Shown: piece by piece, positions 51,177-59,358 of the stretch
Position numbering within the stretch: the first letter of the stretch is position 1
Layout: each line of letters opens with the position of its first letter
NCBI GenBank assembly: GCA_003223025.1
Contig: QHXR01000001.1
Coordinates: 570,248-634,247 of the forward strand
Reading direction: 5' to 3'
Source of the DNA: Acidobacteriota bacterium
GTDB taxonomy: Bacteria > Acidobacteriota > Blastocatellia > Pyrinomonadales > Pyrinomonadaceae
DNA length: 64,000 nucleotides
Notes under the pieces: model-generated
What the model saw: only the letters and a program-made list of their open reading frames with translations
Told to the model about the DNA's origin: nothing
Databases searched by the model: none
Program-made: the position numbers and the translations under genes

Positions 51177-52826
51177 CTACAAACAACTCCACGCACCCCC
51201 GACCATCATCGCCGGGGCGCCGGATCCGCCGGCCTGACACGGAGTGGTGTCACGGCGGCAGTTCGAACAATAGACCATCGACCCGTTCGCTTTCGCGGGC
51301 GGCAAAGCAGCCGCGGCGAATGTCGGCATCTGGACCGGAGCTGCGAACTCGACATCCGTTCCGAAGAATGTCGGATGCCCCTGCACTTGTCCGTCCGTCG
51401 GTTGTCCGGCCATGAATATCACCGTGGCTTTATCGAATAAGGTTTTCTCCACGCCGCGGCAGCCGAGGATGTAGCCGTCGACGCACCATCGGTCGCCGGT
51501 CGAATAGATCCGGACATCGGCGTTCGCCTTAAAGAGGTTCGGAGTATTGTAAGAATTTCCGGTCGAGACGACCGTGCGTCGTGCATTGAAGATGATCGGG
51601 TCACCAAACGCATTATTTACAAGCGTGATCGGTCCAGAATAGTTTCCGGCCATAGGATTTTTCTCGGAGTTGATCACGATCGAGTTTGTCGTCGACTCTG
51701 TCGACGATCCGATAACCGTTAGCAAACTGTTGTCGAGAACATCTAACCACGTCCCGCCTTTCGCCGCCGGGAATCCGCCGCCAAAGGTGTCTTCGATGTA
51801 AACCGCTCCGGCGCGTTCGAACTTCATCGAGTCAGCGTTCTGATTCGCCCTGCGAGCCGGGTTTATGAACAAGGAGCCCTCGATCTTCCAATCGGTATTT
51901 CGGGAATTGGTGTAGATTCCGGCGTCCGTGTTGTAGATGAACACGCAATTCTTGAGCTTGACGTAATCGATCTGCCATTCGAGATTTGTCTGCGGCAGAC
52001 CGTAGAAATAAATGCCGCGCGAAAAATTATTGAAGACGACTCTGTCGAGGAATATCCCTCCTGCCGAATTGTACGCACCGACGCCCTCGACGCCGTACGT
52101 CCCGACAGTGCTGTCCGAGTAAAGCTCGATATCGCGGATCGCCATCTGAGTTTGGCACTCGCCGATCCGAAACAGAGCCTTGTTGTTTCCGCTTAGCTTG
52201 ATGCGTGAAGGATTTTTACGCGGAAGTGCGCTTGTCGGTGCTCCGGACATGATCGAACTGGTTCCCTGGATCACGATGCCGGACGGGATGGCGATCGGTG
52301 AAGTAACCTTGTAATCGCCTTCGGGAAAAGTAACCGTGCCGCCGTTCTTCGAAGCGATGTACGCAAACGCGCTCCGGATCGCGATCGTGTCATCAGTTTG
52401 ACCGTCGCCAACCGCTCCGAAGTCGCGCACATTATAAAAGCCGGCGCGATCGGATTCGGCGATCCAGTTATACGTCACGGGACCGGAATATTGATCGCCG
52501 GGAAAAGTGATCTTGTAGCTTTTGTCCTCGCCGACAAAGCACCATTTGAAATCAGCCGAGTTCGCTTTCATGGTCGCACTGCCGCCGGCCGCGCTTTGCA
52601 CAGAGGTCGTACTACCCGAGCAACTTGTCACCTTCAAAGGCGTCGCGGAGTTGAGGTCGGTTATCGTTACCGCCGTAGTCGGCGGCGAATAACGGATCGC
52701 GCACGCCGCCGCGCGTTGCGTCGTCGGAACGTCGAGAATTATGTTATGTCCTTCGAATCTATTCTGAGCGGACGTAGCGATCACACATGCAGCGACAAAA
52801 ACGGCAAGAACCAAAATCTTTTTCAT
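51177..52826 (-). CDS. Secreted beta-helix protein, pectate-lyase superfamily
   Basis: The protein has 549 residues with a signal peptide (ILVLAVFVAACVIATSAQ). After a beta-rich N-terminal part with two or three Cys, residues 125 onward open FYNVRDFGAVGDGQTDDTIAIRSAFAYIASKNGGTV, the signature start of Pectate_lyase_3 / tailspike-type beta-helices, and the fold continues with repeating strands to about residue 450. Paired Cys and a Cys-rich end (VYCSNCRRDTTPCQAGG) suggest surface exposure. GH28-type catalytic Asp pairs are not obvious, so activity on pectin is likely from context only. It is the first gene of the leftward block, with its own promoter near 52850. Confidence 0.75.
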   Translation of the reverse strand: MKKILVLAVFVAACVIATSAQNRFEGHNIILDVPTTQRAAACAIRYSPPTTAVTITDLNSATPLKVTSCSGSTTSVQSAAGGSATMKANSADFKWCFVGEDKSYKITFPGDQYSGPVTYNWIAESDRAGFYNVRDFGAVGDGQTDDTIAIRSAFAYIASKNGGTVTFPEGDYKVTSPIAIPSGIVIQGTSSIMSGAPTSALPRKNPSRIKLSGNNKALFRIGECQTQMAIRDIELYSDSTVGTYGVEGVGAYNSAGGIFLDRVVFNNFSRGIYFYGLPQTNLEWQIDYVKLKNCVFIYNTDAGIYTNSRNTDWKIEGSLFINPARRANQNADSMKFERAGAVYIEDTFGGGFPAAKGGTWLDVLDNSLLTVIGSSTESTTNSIVINSEKNPMAGNYSGPITLVNNAFGDPIIFNARRTVVSTGNSYNTPNLFKANADVRIYSTGDRWCVDGYILGCRGVEKTLFDKATVIFMAGQPTDGQVQGHPTFFGTDVEFAAPVQMPTFAAAALPPAKANGSMVYCSNCRRDTTPCQAGGSGAPAMMVGGAWSCL

Positions 52827-52853
52827 GTTTCCGATTATAAAGGAAGAGTGGCG

Positions 52854-53158
52854 GGTCTATCGAGTCTGGTGAGTTCGGTGGGTCTGGCGAATCCGGCGAG
52901 TCTGAGTTTTGGCGCAGTTCTTAGCACCAAAGGTGCGGCCGCAATTTAGCCAGGGCCAACGGCCCTGGAAAACGTTGTTTCAAGATGAGCACCAACGGTG
53001 CGGCGTAAATTATCGAGGCGATTACCCCGCCGCGATGCGGCTTCGAAGAATTCGCTTCTCCCCAGGGCCGCTGGCCCTGGCTAAATTGCGGCCGCACCTT
53101 TGGTGCTGAGAACCCCGTCAGCACTCAGACTCGCCAGACTCGCCAGTCTCAATAGACT
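52854..53158. repeat. Large nested palindrome between ruvB and the beta-helix gene
   Basis: Outer arms at 52854-52907 and 53118-53157 carry GAGTCTGG-type repeats and their complement (GACTCGCCAGACTCGCCAG). Inside, ACCAAAGGTGCGGCCGCAAT (52924-52946) pairs with ATTGCGGCCGCACCTTTGGT (53083-53105), then CAGGGCCAACGGCCCTGG with CCAGGGCCGCTGGCCCTGG. The core is a variable segment with its own short hairpin. This is the longest element of the window. Confidence 0.85.
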
Positions 53159-53159
53159 T

Positions 53160-54200
53160 TTAATTAAACAACGTCGGAGCTTCACCCGCTTTCGCGGGCG
53201 GGTTCATTCCGAAATGTTCGTAGGCGAGGCGGGTCGCGAGACGGCCGCGTGGTGTTCGATTTAGGAAACCGATCTGGAGCAGATAAGGCTCGATCATTTC
53301 TTCGATCGAATCTTTTTCCTCGTGCATGGAAGCCGCGAGTGTTCCGAGCCCGACCGGACCGCCGTCGAACTTCTCGATGATCGTCATCAAAAACTTCCGA
53401 TCCATCTCATCGAGCCCGTACGTGTCGACTTCCATTCGATTGAGAGCATCGTTCGCAACTTCGGCGGTGATGCGTCCGTCGTGATCGACTTCGGCGTAAT
53501 CGCGAACTCGACGCAAAAGTCGATTAGCGATACGCGGTGTTCCGCGCGAACGTCGTGCGATCTCCTGCGAGCCGGTCTCGTCGATCTCGACATTCAAGAT
53601 GCCGGCGGACCGATCGACGATCTGCTTGAGCTCGTCAATGCCGTAAAAGTCGAGATGAAAAATAATTCCGAAACGGCCGCGGAGCGGAGCCGTGATAAGA
53701 CCCGGACGAGTCGTCGCGCCGACGAGCGTAAATTTAGGGAGCTCGAGCTTGATCGATCTGGCCGCCGTGCCTTGTCCGATCATCAGGTCGAGGTTGTAGT
53801 CCTCCATCGCCGGATAGAGAATTTCCTCGATCGCCGGATTCAACCGATGGATCTCGTCGATGAAAAGTACATCGCCTTCTTCGAGATTCGTAAGAATTGC
53901 CGCGAGGTCGCCGGCCTTTTCGATGATCGGCCCGGCAGTTGATTTGAGAGCCGAGCCCATTTCATTCGCGACGATATTCGAGAGCGTCGTCTTACCGACT
54001 CCCGGAGGACCGGTGAGAAGGATATGATCAAGAGCTTCGCGTCGTCGCAGAGCCGCGGTCATAAAGACACGAAGATTGTCTTTAACTTTTTTCTGCCCGA
54101 TATATTCGCCAAGCGCGGTCGGACGCAGCGAGAGTTCGAGTCGCGACTCTTCGGAGCTCGGTTCTTCGGTTCTGATGCTGACAATTCCGGTGTCTGACAT
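53160..54200 (-). CDS. ruvB: Holliday junction branch migration ATPase RuvB
   Basis: The start at 54200 ([16 protein letters not shown]) is used; further upstream it would overlap the membrane protein gene. The 346-residue protein has [22 protein letters not shown], Walker [12 protein letters not shown], Walker [12 protein letters not shown], sensor 1 GATTRPGLI, and the C-terminal winged helix ([20 protein letters not shown]). RuvB drives branch migration with RuvA, which is encoded 1.1 kb upstream. ruvC is not in the window. Confidence 0.97.
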   Translation of the reverse strand: MSDTGIVSIRTEEPSSEESRLELSLRPTALGEYIGQKKVKDNLRVFMTAALRRREALDHILLTGPPGVGKTTLSNIVANEMGSALKSTAGPIIEKAGDLAAILTNLEEGDVLFIDEIHRLNPAIEEILYPAMEDYNLDLMIGQGTAARSIKLELPKFTLVGATTRPGLITAPLRGRFGIIFHLDFYGIDELKQIVDRSAGILNVEIDETGSQEIARRSRGTPRIANRLLRRVRDYAEVDHDGRITAEVANDALNRMEVDTYGLDEMDRKFLMTIIEKFDGGPVGLGTLAASMHEEKDSIEEMIEPYLLQIGFLNRTPRGRLATRLAYEHFGMNPPAKAGEAPTLFN

Positions 54201-54228
54201 TCGTTTCGTTTTAATTGCGTCGGCGGTT

Positions 54229-54990
54229 TTAGAACAACAGGCCTTTATTGTACAGGGCAAGCACATCCATCGAAAACGCGACCGTGCAATGGAGTAGCAG
54301 TCCGAGCCAGATATTTCCGTTTCGATAACTGAGCCACCCGAGAAAAACTCCAGCTCCGATCGCGGCGATCGTTTCGGCCGGCGGTTTCCCGAAATGAATC
54401 ATGCAGTAGGGAACCGTCATCACGAAAACAGAATAAATTCCAAGCGCCGGTTTCAGACTGTGGACGAGAAAGCCTCGGAAAAAGAATTCCAAACCGAAGA
54501 ACTGAAGAAAATAGATCAGCTCCCAGATCAGAAGCGTTGTGCCGACGTACGGAGCTCCGTCGTAGATCTTCAAGAAAGGATATTTTGATGCGAAGCTCGG
54601 CGTCAGCGACATCAAATACACGAGCGGAAGCATGATCCCAATACATGCGAAGAAAAGCTTTGCGAATCCGTGTTCAATCCGAAGATTCAATCCGTAAGCC
54701 GCGAGGTCTTCGCGGTAATAGAATTTGATGACAAGCGCCGGAAGAACGAAATAAAAGATCGACACGACGGCAACCCACCACGCGAGCGCCGGCAAGTTAT
54801 TGTTCGGCGAATGAGCGATGAAGTCGCCGGCATTCTCGAAGCTGGTGCCTTGAAGATAGATCGCGAGAGCCTCTTGATTTTTTAGATAGAAGATTCCCGT
54901 GAGACCCGACGCTGTGTAGAGAAGGGCGAAGATCGCTTTGCGATCGAGGAGAGAGAAATCGGTTGTGATGCGGTTGAGGATTTCGCGCAT
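54229..54990 (-). CDS. CPBP-like intramembrane protease homologue
   Basis: The protein has 253 residues with about seven membrane helices. The CPBP/Abi core is visible: [13 protein letters not shown] (in place of EExxxRG), then [36 protein letters not shown] and [12 protein letters not shown], each giving an expected His or Glu. The first motif has only one Glu where most have two. CPBP proteases cleave CaaX-type or signal peptides, and some give bacteriocin immunity. It is placed between ruvA and ruvB with a repeat element before it; a link with recombination is not obvious, and it may simply share transcription. Confidence 0.8.
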   Translation of the reverse strand: MREILNRITTDFSLLDRKAIFALLYTASGLTGIFYLKNQEALAIYLQGTSFENAGDFIAHSPNNNLPALAWWVAVVSIFYFVLPALVIKFYYREDLAAYGLNLRIEHGFAKLFFACIGIMLPLVYLMSLTPSFASKYPFLKIYDGAPYVGTTLLIWELIYFLQFFGLEFFFRGFLVHSLKPALGIYSVFVMTVPYCMIHFGKPPAETIAAIGAGVFLGWLSYRNGNIWLGLLLHCTVAFSMDVLALYNKGLLF

Positions 54991-55054
54991 GAATCGTCAA
55001 ATGTGAAGACTCTTCGTTGTCACGAGTGCAGCGGCGGCTGACGACAACAAAACA

Positions 55055-55202
55055 GACTCCCCTCCTTCCGAAGGAGGGGTGGCAGCCGCTTCGGCTGACG
55101 GGGCGGTTCTCGCTAGCAGACATTGAGACTCGAGTTACGCGAGGCCTAGAACCACCCCGGCCTCGAAGACTCGGCCACCCCTCCTTCGGAAGGAGGGGAG
55201 TC
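55055..55202. repeat. Palindromic element between ruvA and the CPBP-like gene
   Basis: Perfect 29-bp outer arms begin GACTCCCCTCCTTCCGAAGG (55055) and end CCTTCGGAAGGAGGGGAGTC (55202); each arm also contains its own hairpin CTCCTTCCGAAGGAG. Inside, CGCTTCGGCTGACGGGGCGG and CCACCCCGGCC segments add further pairing. It sits in the ruvA-to-CPBP gap and may stop or slow transcription. Confidence 0.85.
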
Positions 55203-55276
55203 TTTAGTGATCGCCCCGCTTCACTCGCTTACTCGAGATTCAAATTCCCTGGCTTACTCGCGGTTCAAATTAATGA

Positions 55277-55876
55277 TCACTTCGCCAACTTCTGCAGCGC
55301 CGCGCGGAGTAGTTTCTGCACACTCAACTCAGCTCCGTCCTTCGTCGCATCCTGCAATGCCTTCTCCGCCGCGTTTCGTTGATAGCCAAGATTTACAAGC
55401 GCCGACAACGCATCATCGAAGACCGTATCGGACGCATCTGAAGACGACGCGGAAGCGGCCGCTCCAACCGCCAATTCACCGATCTTATCCCGAAGCTCGA
55501 CCACCATTCGCTCCGCAGTCTTCTTGCCGACACCGGGGATCGAAGTTAATCGCACGAGATTGTTAGTTCGAATCGCGGCTACGATCTCGTCGGCGTTCAT
55601 GCCGGAAAGCATCGCGATGCCGGACTTCGCTCCGATACCCTGCACCGAAATGAGCTTCAGATAAATGTCGCGCTCGCGTGAGGTCTTGAATCCGAAGAGC
55701 TGCAATGCGTCTTCGCGGACAAGCGTGAAGATCCTGAGCTGAATATCGGAGCCGACCTCACCGAGTTCGTAGAACGTCGACAGAGGGATCGTCACTTCGT
55801 AGCCGACGCCACCGACATCGACGATAACCGTATTAGCGTCCTTTTCGAGAATTTTGCCGGAGAGGAAACCTATCAT
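55277..55876 (-). CDS. ruvA: Holliday junction DNA helicase subunit RuvA
   Basis: The protein has 199 residues: the N-terminal OB fold (MIGFLSGKILEKDANTVIVDVGGVGYEVTIPLSTF), two helix-hairpin-helix motifs (LISVQGIGAKSGIAMLSG and LTSIPGVGKKTAERMVVELRDK), and a flexible linker to the C-terminal domain III (DDALSALVNLGYQRNAAEKAL), which contacts RuvB. It binds four-way junctions as a tetramer. It is transcribed leftward toward the CPBP-like gene and ruvB, so this may be one operon, with a repeat element inside. Confidence 0.96.
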   Translation of the reverse strand: MIGFLSGKILEKDANTVIVDVGGVGYEVTIPLSTFYELGEVGSDIQLRIFTLVREDALQLFGFKTSRERDIYLKLISVQGIGAKSGIAMLSGMNADEIVAAIRTNNLVRLTSIPGVGKKTAERMVVELRDKIGELAVGAAASASSSDASDTVFDDALSALVNLGYQRNAAEKALQDATKDGAELSVQKLLRAALQKLAK

Positions 55877-56123
55877 CGAGGGAAAGAATAGGAAATAAAG
55901 AATGCAAAGGCAAAACTTCGTCGACCGCGACTTTCGGTGCGATACAACTAATCGGCGAGCGATCTCGTCTCATGCCTACAGGCTTAACTACGGCGATAGT
56001 AAATTTGTTTCTATAAACCTTTTCGACAACCGCCAAAAGAGTTAAGATAAAAACTCAGCCGCGGCGAAACTAAACTCCCTGGTCGTCGTATCTGATCAGA
56101 AGTTCTGCAAGAGGTGAAGTAAT

Positions 56124-56465
56124 ATGTGTTACACCGGACTCTTTAAACGATTCGTTCCATTCTTTCTTACATTTGCGGCGGGTCTCTTTATAGCAAGTTT
56201 CTTTGTCTCGATCGGACTTCCCGGATCAGGATTCCGCGGCGGAAATCGATTCAACAAGTTTCAGGAAATGCAGCGTCTCCGAGTCGAGAACGAAGAGCTG
56301 CGTGAGAGACTGCGACAGTCGCGACTTGAGAATGAGGAGTTGCGAAGGGTCGATGAGAACATGGATCTCGACTTTGTAATGCCGGATGCCGTTCCGCCGG
56401 TCGATTTCGACGCTCATCACCCGCCGGCGCCGCCGAAACGGCCGAAGAATCCGCGATTCGAGTAA
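56124..56465 (+). CDS. Membrane-anchored coiled-coil protein of unknown function
   Basis: The protein has 113 residues. The start has an AGGTG ribosome-binding stretch at good spacing. One hydrophobic helix (FFLTFAAGLFIASFFVSIGL, about residues 13-32) is followed by a Gly-rich turn, then a charged coiled coil (EMQRLRVENEELRERLRQSR) to about residue 75 and a Pro-rich tail (PPAPPKRPKNPRFE). It is probably a cytoplasmic-membrane protein exposing a coiled coil. It lies just before the microcompartment operon on the same strand, 80 bp upstream of the aldolase start, but nothing ties it to that function. Confidence 0.6.
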   Translation: MCYTGLFKRFVPFFLTFAAGLFIASFFVSIGLPGSGFRGGNRFNKFQEMQRLRVENEELRERLRQSRLENEELRRVDENMDLDFVMPDAVPPVDFDAHHPPAPPKRPKNPRFE

Positions 56466-56491
56466 TTTTCACTTCGTTGGCTCGTACTATT

Positions 56492-56533
56492 GCCACAGAT
56501 TAATGCACGGCGTGTTGTGTGTTAATCTGTGGC
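56492..56533. repeat. Inverted repeat just upstream of the aldolase gene
   Basis: Perfect 12-bp arms GCCACAGATTAA (56492-56503) and TTAATCTGTGGC (56522-56533) with an 18-nt loop. The right arm covers the possible GTG start at 56529, which is one reason to choose the ATG at 56544. Confidence 0.75.
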
Positions 56534-56543
56534 TTCCTTGTTT

Positions 56544-57338
56544 ATGGACGAATCCTCAGCTAGAAAACTCATTTGTGAAGTCGGAAATTTGCTGTACGAC
56601 CGGAGCTATGTAGTTTCGTCGGATGGCAACGTCTCGATCCGCCTCGATGAAAATACGGTCCTCGCGACTCCGACGATGACGTGCAAAGGCCGCATGTCGG
56701 AAGATAGTCTCGCGCTGACGGACATGGACGGAAAGCCGCTGACGGATAAGCGTGCATCATCCGAGCTTGCGATGCACCTCCTGATCTACAAAGAACGTCC
56801 CGACATCAAAGCAGTTTGTCACGCTCATCCGCCGCATGGAACTGCGTTCGCCGTCGCCGGACTCGCGATCGATAAGCCGATCCTTTCCGAAGTCATACTC
56901 ACCCTCGGCTGCGTTCCGCTTACGGATTACGGTACGCCATCGACGAATGAGCTGACCGAAGCGATGCGGCCCTTCGTCAAACATCACAACGCACTTCTGA
57001 TGGCGAATCACGGAGCCGTCGCGTACGGCGAAGATCTTTGGCAGGCATTCGACCGGCTCGAGACTCTCGAACATACGGCGAAGATCGCGATCCTTGCGAA
57101 AGCTCTCGGCGGTGCGAACGATCTGCCGAAAGACGCGATCGAGAAGCTTATACACATTCGTGAGAAGGCCGGCTATCTTACCGAAGAGGCTCGTTGCCAG
57201 GCCTGCGGCTATCTTCACGAGACCGAGATCACGTGTTCGATGGACAAGTCGGCGTCGAACGGATTGAATGGCGGCAAGGTTTCGTTCACCCGTGAAGAGT
57301 TGATCGACCTTTTGAGCCAGGCGGCGAAATTAGGTTAA
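56544..57338 (+). CDS. Class II aldolase with C-terminal encapsulation-peptide-like tail
   Basis: Start ATG 56544 (MDESSARKLICEVGN) is preferred over GTG 56529. The 264-residue protein is of the fuculose/rhamnulose-1-phosphate aldolase family: Glu in SSELAMHLLIYKERPD, zinc His in AVCHAHPPHGTAFAV, and His in HNALLMANHGAVAYG. After the fold at about residue 215 comes a Cys-containing segment CQACGYLHETEITC, a flexible linker of Ser, Asn and Gly, and a final amphipathic helix SFTREELIDLLSQAAKLG, as expected for a shell-targeting peptide. It cleaves a ketose-1-phosphate to dihydroxyacetone phosphate and lactaldehyde. It heads the microcompartment operon. Confidence 0.88.
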   Translation: MDESSARKLICEVGNLLYDRSYVVSSDGNVSIRLDENTVLATPTMTCKGRMSEDSLALTDMDGKPLTDKRASSELAMHLLIYKERPDIKAVCHAHPPHGTAFAVAGLAIDKPILSEVILTLGCVPLTDYGTPSTNELTEAMRPFVKHHNALLMANHGAVAYGEDLWQAFDRLETLEHTAKIAILAKALGGANDLPKDAIEKLIHIREKAGYLTEEARCQACGYLHETEITCSMDKSASNGLNGGKVSFTREELIDLLSQAAKLG

Positions 57339-57385
57339 ACTAGCAGCACTTTCGAATTCTCTAAAAAGTCTCAGGAGCAAATTAA

Positions 57386-57664
57386 ATGCAGGAAGCATTA
57401 GGAATGGTCGAGTGCAAAGGCCTCGTTGCCATGATCGAGGCGGCTGACGCGATGGTAAAGGCCGCGAACGTCCAGCTTATCGGCTATGAAAAGATCGGTG
57501 CCGGATTCGTGACGGCCATTGTCCGTGGCGATGTTGCCGCAGTGAAAGCAGCGACCGACGCCGGAGCCGCAGCCGCACGACGAGTCGGCGAGCTCGTCAG
57601 CGTTCACGTCATTCCCCGTCCGCACTCAGCGGTCGATGAAACATTGCCGGTAGTAATGAAATAG
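57386..57664 (+). CDS. Bacterial microcompartment hexameric shell protein (BMC-H)
   Basis: This 92-residue protein is a single BMC domain: [40 protein letters not shown], then [33 protein letters not shown]. The edge Lys (KIGAG) and the arginine-bearing HVIPRPH segment are usual in hexamer-forming members such as EutM and PduA. AGGAG lies 9 nt before the ATG. Hexamers form the flat facets of the shell. The pore loop near KIGAGF is the region lining the central pore. It is 47 bp after the aldolase stop. Confidence 0.95.
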   Translation: MQEALGMVECKGLVAMIEAADAMVKAANVQLIGYEKIGAGFVTAIVRGDVAAVKAATDAGAAAARRVGELVSVHVIPRPHSAVDETLPVVMK

Positions 57665-57731
57665 TGAATCGTAAATCGTTAATGGTAATTCTTCACGATT
57701 CACGATTCACGATTCACCATTTACGATTCAC
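57664..57731. repeat. Inverted and 7-bp tandem repeat between BMC-H and the first BMC-P
   Basis: Arms GTGAATCGTAAAT (57664-57676) and ATTTACGATTCAC (57719-57731) are perfect. Between them CACGATT is repeated three times with a period of 7. The element begins within the BMC-H stop codon and ends 4 bp before the next ATG, leaving no visible Shine-Dalgarno. Confidence 0.8.
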
Positions 57732-57735
57732 GAAA

Positions 57736-58005
57736 ATGATAATAGGGCGCATCTTAGGCACGATCGTCTCGACTCAGAAAGACGAACGGCTGCAAGGCAA
57801 AAAACTCCTGATCGTAAAACCGATCAACCTCGACGGATCGGATCAAAACGGTTACGTCGTCGCGGTCGATACCGTTGGCGCCGGCTTCCACGAGAAAGTC
57901 ATGGTCGTCGGCGGATCGAGTGCGCGAATGGCGGAGGGCAACAAGGACTGTCCTGTCGATTCGGCCATCATCGGTGTCATCGACACAATAGATTTCACAA
58001 CATAA
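57736..58005 (+). CDS. Microcompartment pentameric vertex protein (BMC-P, EutN/CcmL family)
   Basis: The start at ATG 57736 (MIIGRILGTIVSTQKDERLQGKK) is chosen since the upstream extension is repeat-derived. The 89-residue protein has the EutN/CcmL pattern: a first beta strand with GRILGTIVST, then KLLIVKPINLDG, VVAVDTVGAGFHEKVMVVGGSSAR, and CPVDSAIIGVIDTIDF. Pentamers of this fold cap the twelve vertices of the shell. It is the first of three paralogues in this operon. Confidence 0.93.
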   Translation: MIIGRILGTIVSTQKDERLQGKKLLIVKPINLDGSDQNGYVVAVDTVGAGFHEKVMVVGGSSARMAEGNKDCPVDSAIIGVIDTIDFTT

Positions 58006-58017
58006 GAGGTAGCAGGT

Positions 58018-59013
58018 ATGAGAAGAAAACTGCAGTTAATGTTTATTTTCATGTGTCTTGGTGCGCTTGGCGTTCACGGACAGGGAATCGGTGATCGGAA
58101 TCGAGCAGGCGACAGCGAAGGTCGATACACGATCCAGGGACGAGTGTATATGCCTGACGGCCGTCCCGCATCCACGGTCAAGGTCGATATCGACAATACG
58201 GACGGTGCGAAATCGTATTACACGAATGTGGATGGCACGTTTCAAACCGGCAGTGTAAAGGCGGGAAATTATACGGTCTCCGTGACGGTGCCCGGGCTTG
58301 CCACTGAACGGGAATTCGTAACGATCGATCGCGATTCGCCTGCCGGCCAGTCGTACAAGATCGCTCTCTATCTCCGCGTCGACGGGCAGAAGAAAGGCGA
58401 TTTCTACACGAACAATCCTCGCTTCAAGGAAGTTCCAAAACCGGCGCTTGATAAGTTCAAGCTCGGAGTCGAGAAGTTGGAAAAGAATGACGGTAAAGGC
58501 GCGATAGTTTTGTTCGACGAAGCAATCGCGGCGTATCCGAACTTTGCCATCGCATTTCATCAGAAGGGAACTGCGTATTTGAAACAGAACGAGCTCGATA
58601 AGGCGCTCGAAGCCTTCGTCAAAGCGGTTTCGATCAGTCCGGACTATCTCGAAGCAAAGTTTTCGGTCGGATATACGCAGTATCTGAAAAAGAATTACGA
58701 GGTTGCGGCCGCCGTTTTCGACGACGTGCTGAAGCAGCAGGCAGAAATGCCCGAGGCTCAGATGTATCTCGGCATCTCGCTTTTCAATTTGAAAAATATC
58801 GATGCCGCAGAATCGGTACTTAAGAAAACTGTTTCCGCGAAAAGTGGCGAGAAACTCGCTCTCGCCCATCTTTATCTCGGACAGATCTACGCGCAAAAAA
58901 AGAAAAACGCGGAAGCGGTTTCGGAGCTCGAAAAATATCTCGAGCTGCTCCCGAAGGCTCCGAACGCGGATCGGATCAAAACGGCCATCGCCGATCTTAA
59001 GAAGCAAGGCTAA
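58018..59013 (+). CDS. Secreted TPR protein with carboxypeptidase-regulatory domain
   Basis: The protein has 331 residues with a signal peptide (LMFIFMCLGALGVHGQ). Residues 37-120 form a carboxypeptidase-regulatory Ig-like fold (YTIQGRVYMPDGRPASTVKV ... GSVKAGNYTVSVTVPG). Residues 140-325 form four or five TPR units (AIAFHQKGTAYLKQNELDKALEAFVKAV; PEAQMYLGISLFNLKNIDAAES). A periplasmic protein in a shell operon is odd. It overlaps nothing, but its stop touches the start of the next shell gene (TAAATG), so translation is coupled. An AGAGG stretch stands before its start. A function in the compartment is not obvious. Confidence 0.85.
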   Translation: MRRKLQLMFIFMCLGALGVHGQGIGDRNRAGDSEGRYTIQGRVYMPDGRPASTVKVDIDNTDGAKSYYTNVDGTFQTGSVKAGNYTVSVTVPGLATEREFVTIDRDSPAGQSYKIALYLRVDGQKKGDFYTNNPRFKEVPKPALDKFKLGVEKLEKNDGKGAIVLFDEAIAAYPNFAIAFHQKGTAYLKQNELDKALEAFVKAVSISPDYLEAKFSVGYTQYLKKNYEVAAAVFDDVLKQQAEMPEAQMYLGISLFNLKNIDAAESVLKKTVSAKSGEKLALAHLYLGQIYAQKKKNAEAVSELEKYLELLPKAPNADRIKTAIADLKKQG

Positions 59014-59292
59014 ATGCAGATCGCACGTGTCATCGGCACGGTCGTTGCGACCGTGAAAAACGAGGCCCTCGACGGCCGAAAGCTTTTGATCGTTCAGACG
59101 CTCGATGCGGATCTGCAAGAGAAAGGCAAACCGATGATCGCGCTCGATTCGGTCGGAGCCGGAGTCGGTGAGCTCGTCTTCTGGTGTCGCGGAAAGGAAG
59201 CCTCGTTTCCTTTCAAACGAGAAGAGATCCCGACCGATTGTACGATCGTTGGAATTATCGATTCGGACGCGCACGTTAATAACAAAGGTTGA
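59014..59292 (+). CDS. Microcompartment pentameric vertex protein (BMC-P), second copy
   Basis: The protein has 92 residues in the EutN/CcmL family: IARVIGTVVATVKNEALDGRKLLIVQTLDADLQEKG, IALDSVGAGVGELVFWCRGKEAS, and IPTDCTIVGIIDSDAHV. The Cys at the GKEASFP loop region and Lys/Arg-rich segment differ from copy one and copy three, so the paralogues may occupy different vertices or bind different lumen proteins. The start codon follows the TPR stop directly. Confidence 0.93.
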   Translation: MQIARVIGTVVATVKNEALDGRKLLIVQTLDADLQEKGKPMIALDSVGAGVGELVFWCRGKEASFPFKREEIPTDCTIVGIIDSDAHVNNKG

Positions 59293-59356
59293 ACGGCTAA
59301 TGGGACGGATGGGACATATGAGTCCTATATGTCCCATCCGTCGCATTAGGTTCAAG
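59290..59356. repeat. Palindrome between second and third BMC-P genes
   Basis: Outer arms TTGAAC...GTTCAA and inner 23-bp arms CTAATGGGACGGATGGGACA... / ...TGTCCCATCCGTCGCATTAG with one mismatch. It includes the stop codon of the second copy and ends 2 bp before the next ATG. Confidence 0.82.
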
Positions 59357-59358
59357 AA

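Noticed and set aside
56529-56543. GTG start for the aldolase
   Set aside because: It lies in the arm of an inverted repeat with no ribosome-binding site; the ATG five codons on matches the usual N-terminus.
58036-59355. A 439-residue minus-strand frame opposite the TPR and BMC-P genes
   Set aside because: It is antisense to well-supported coding genes, has Arg/Asp/Phe-rich shadow composition and no recognisable domain.
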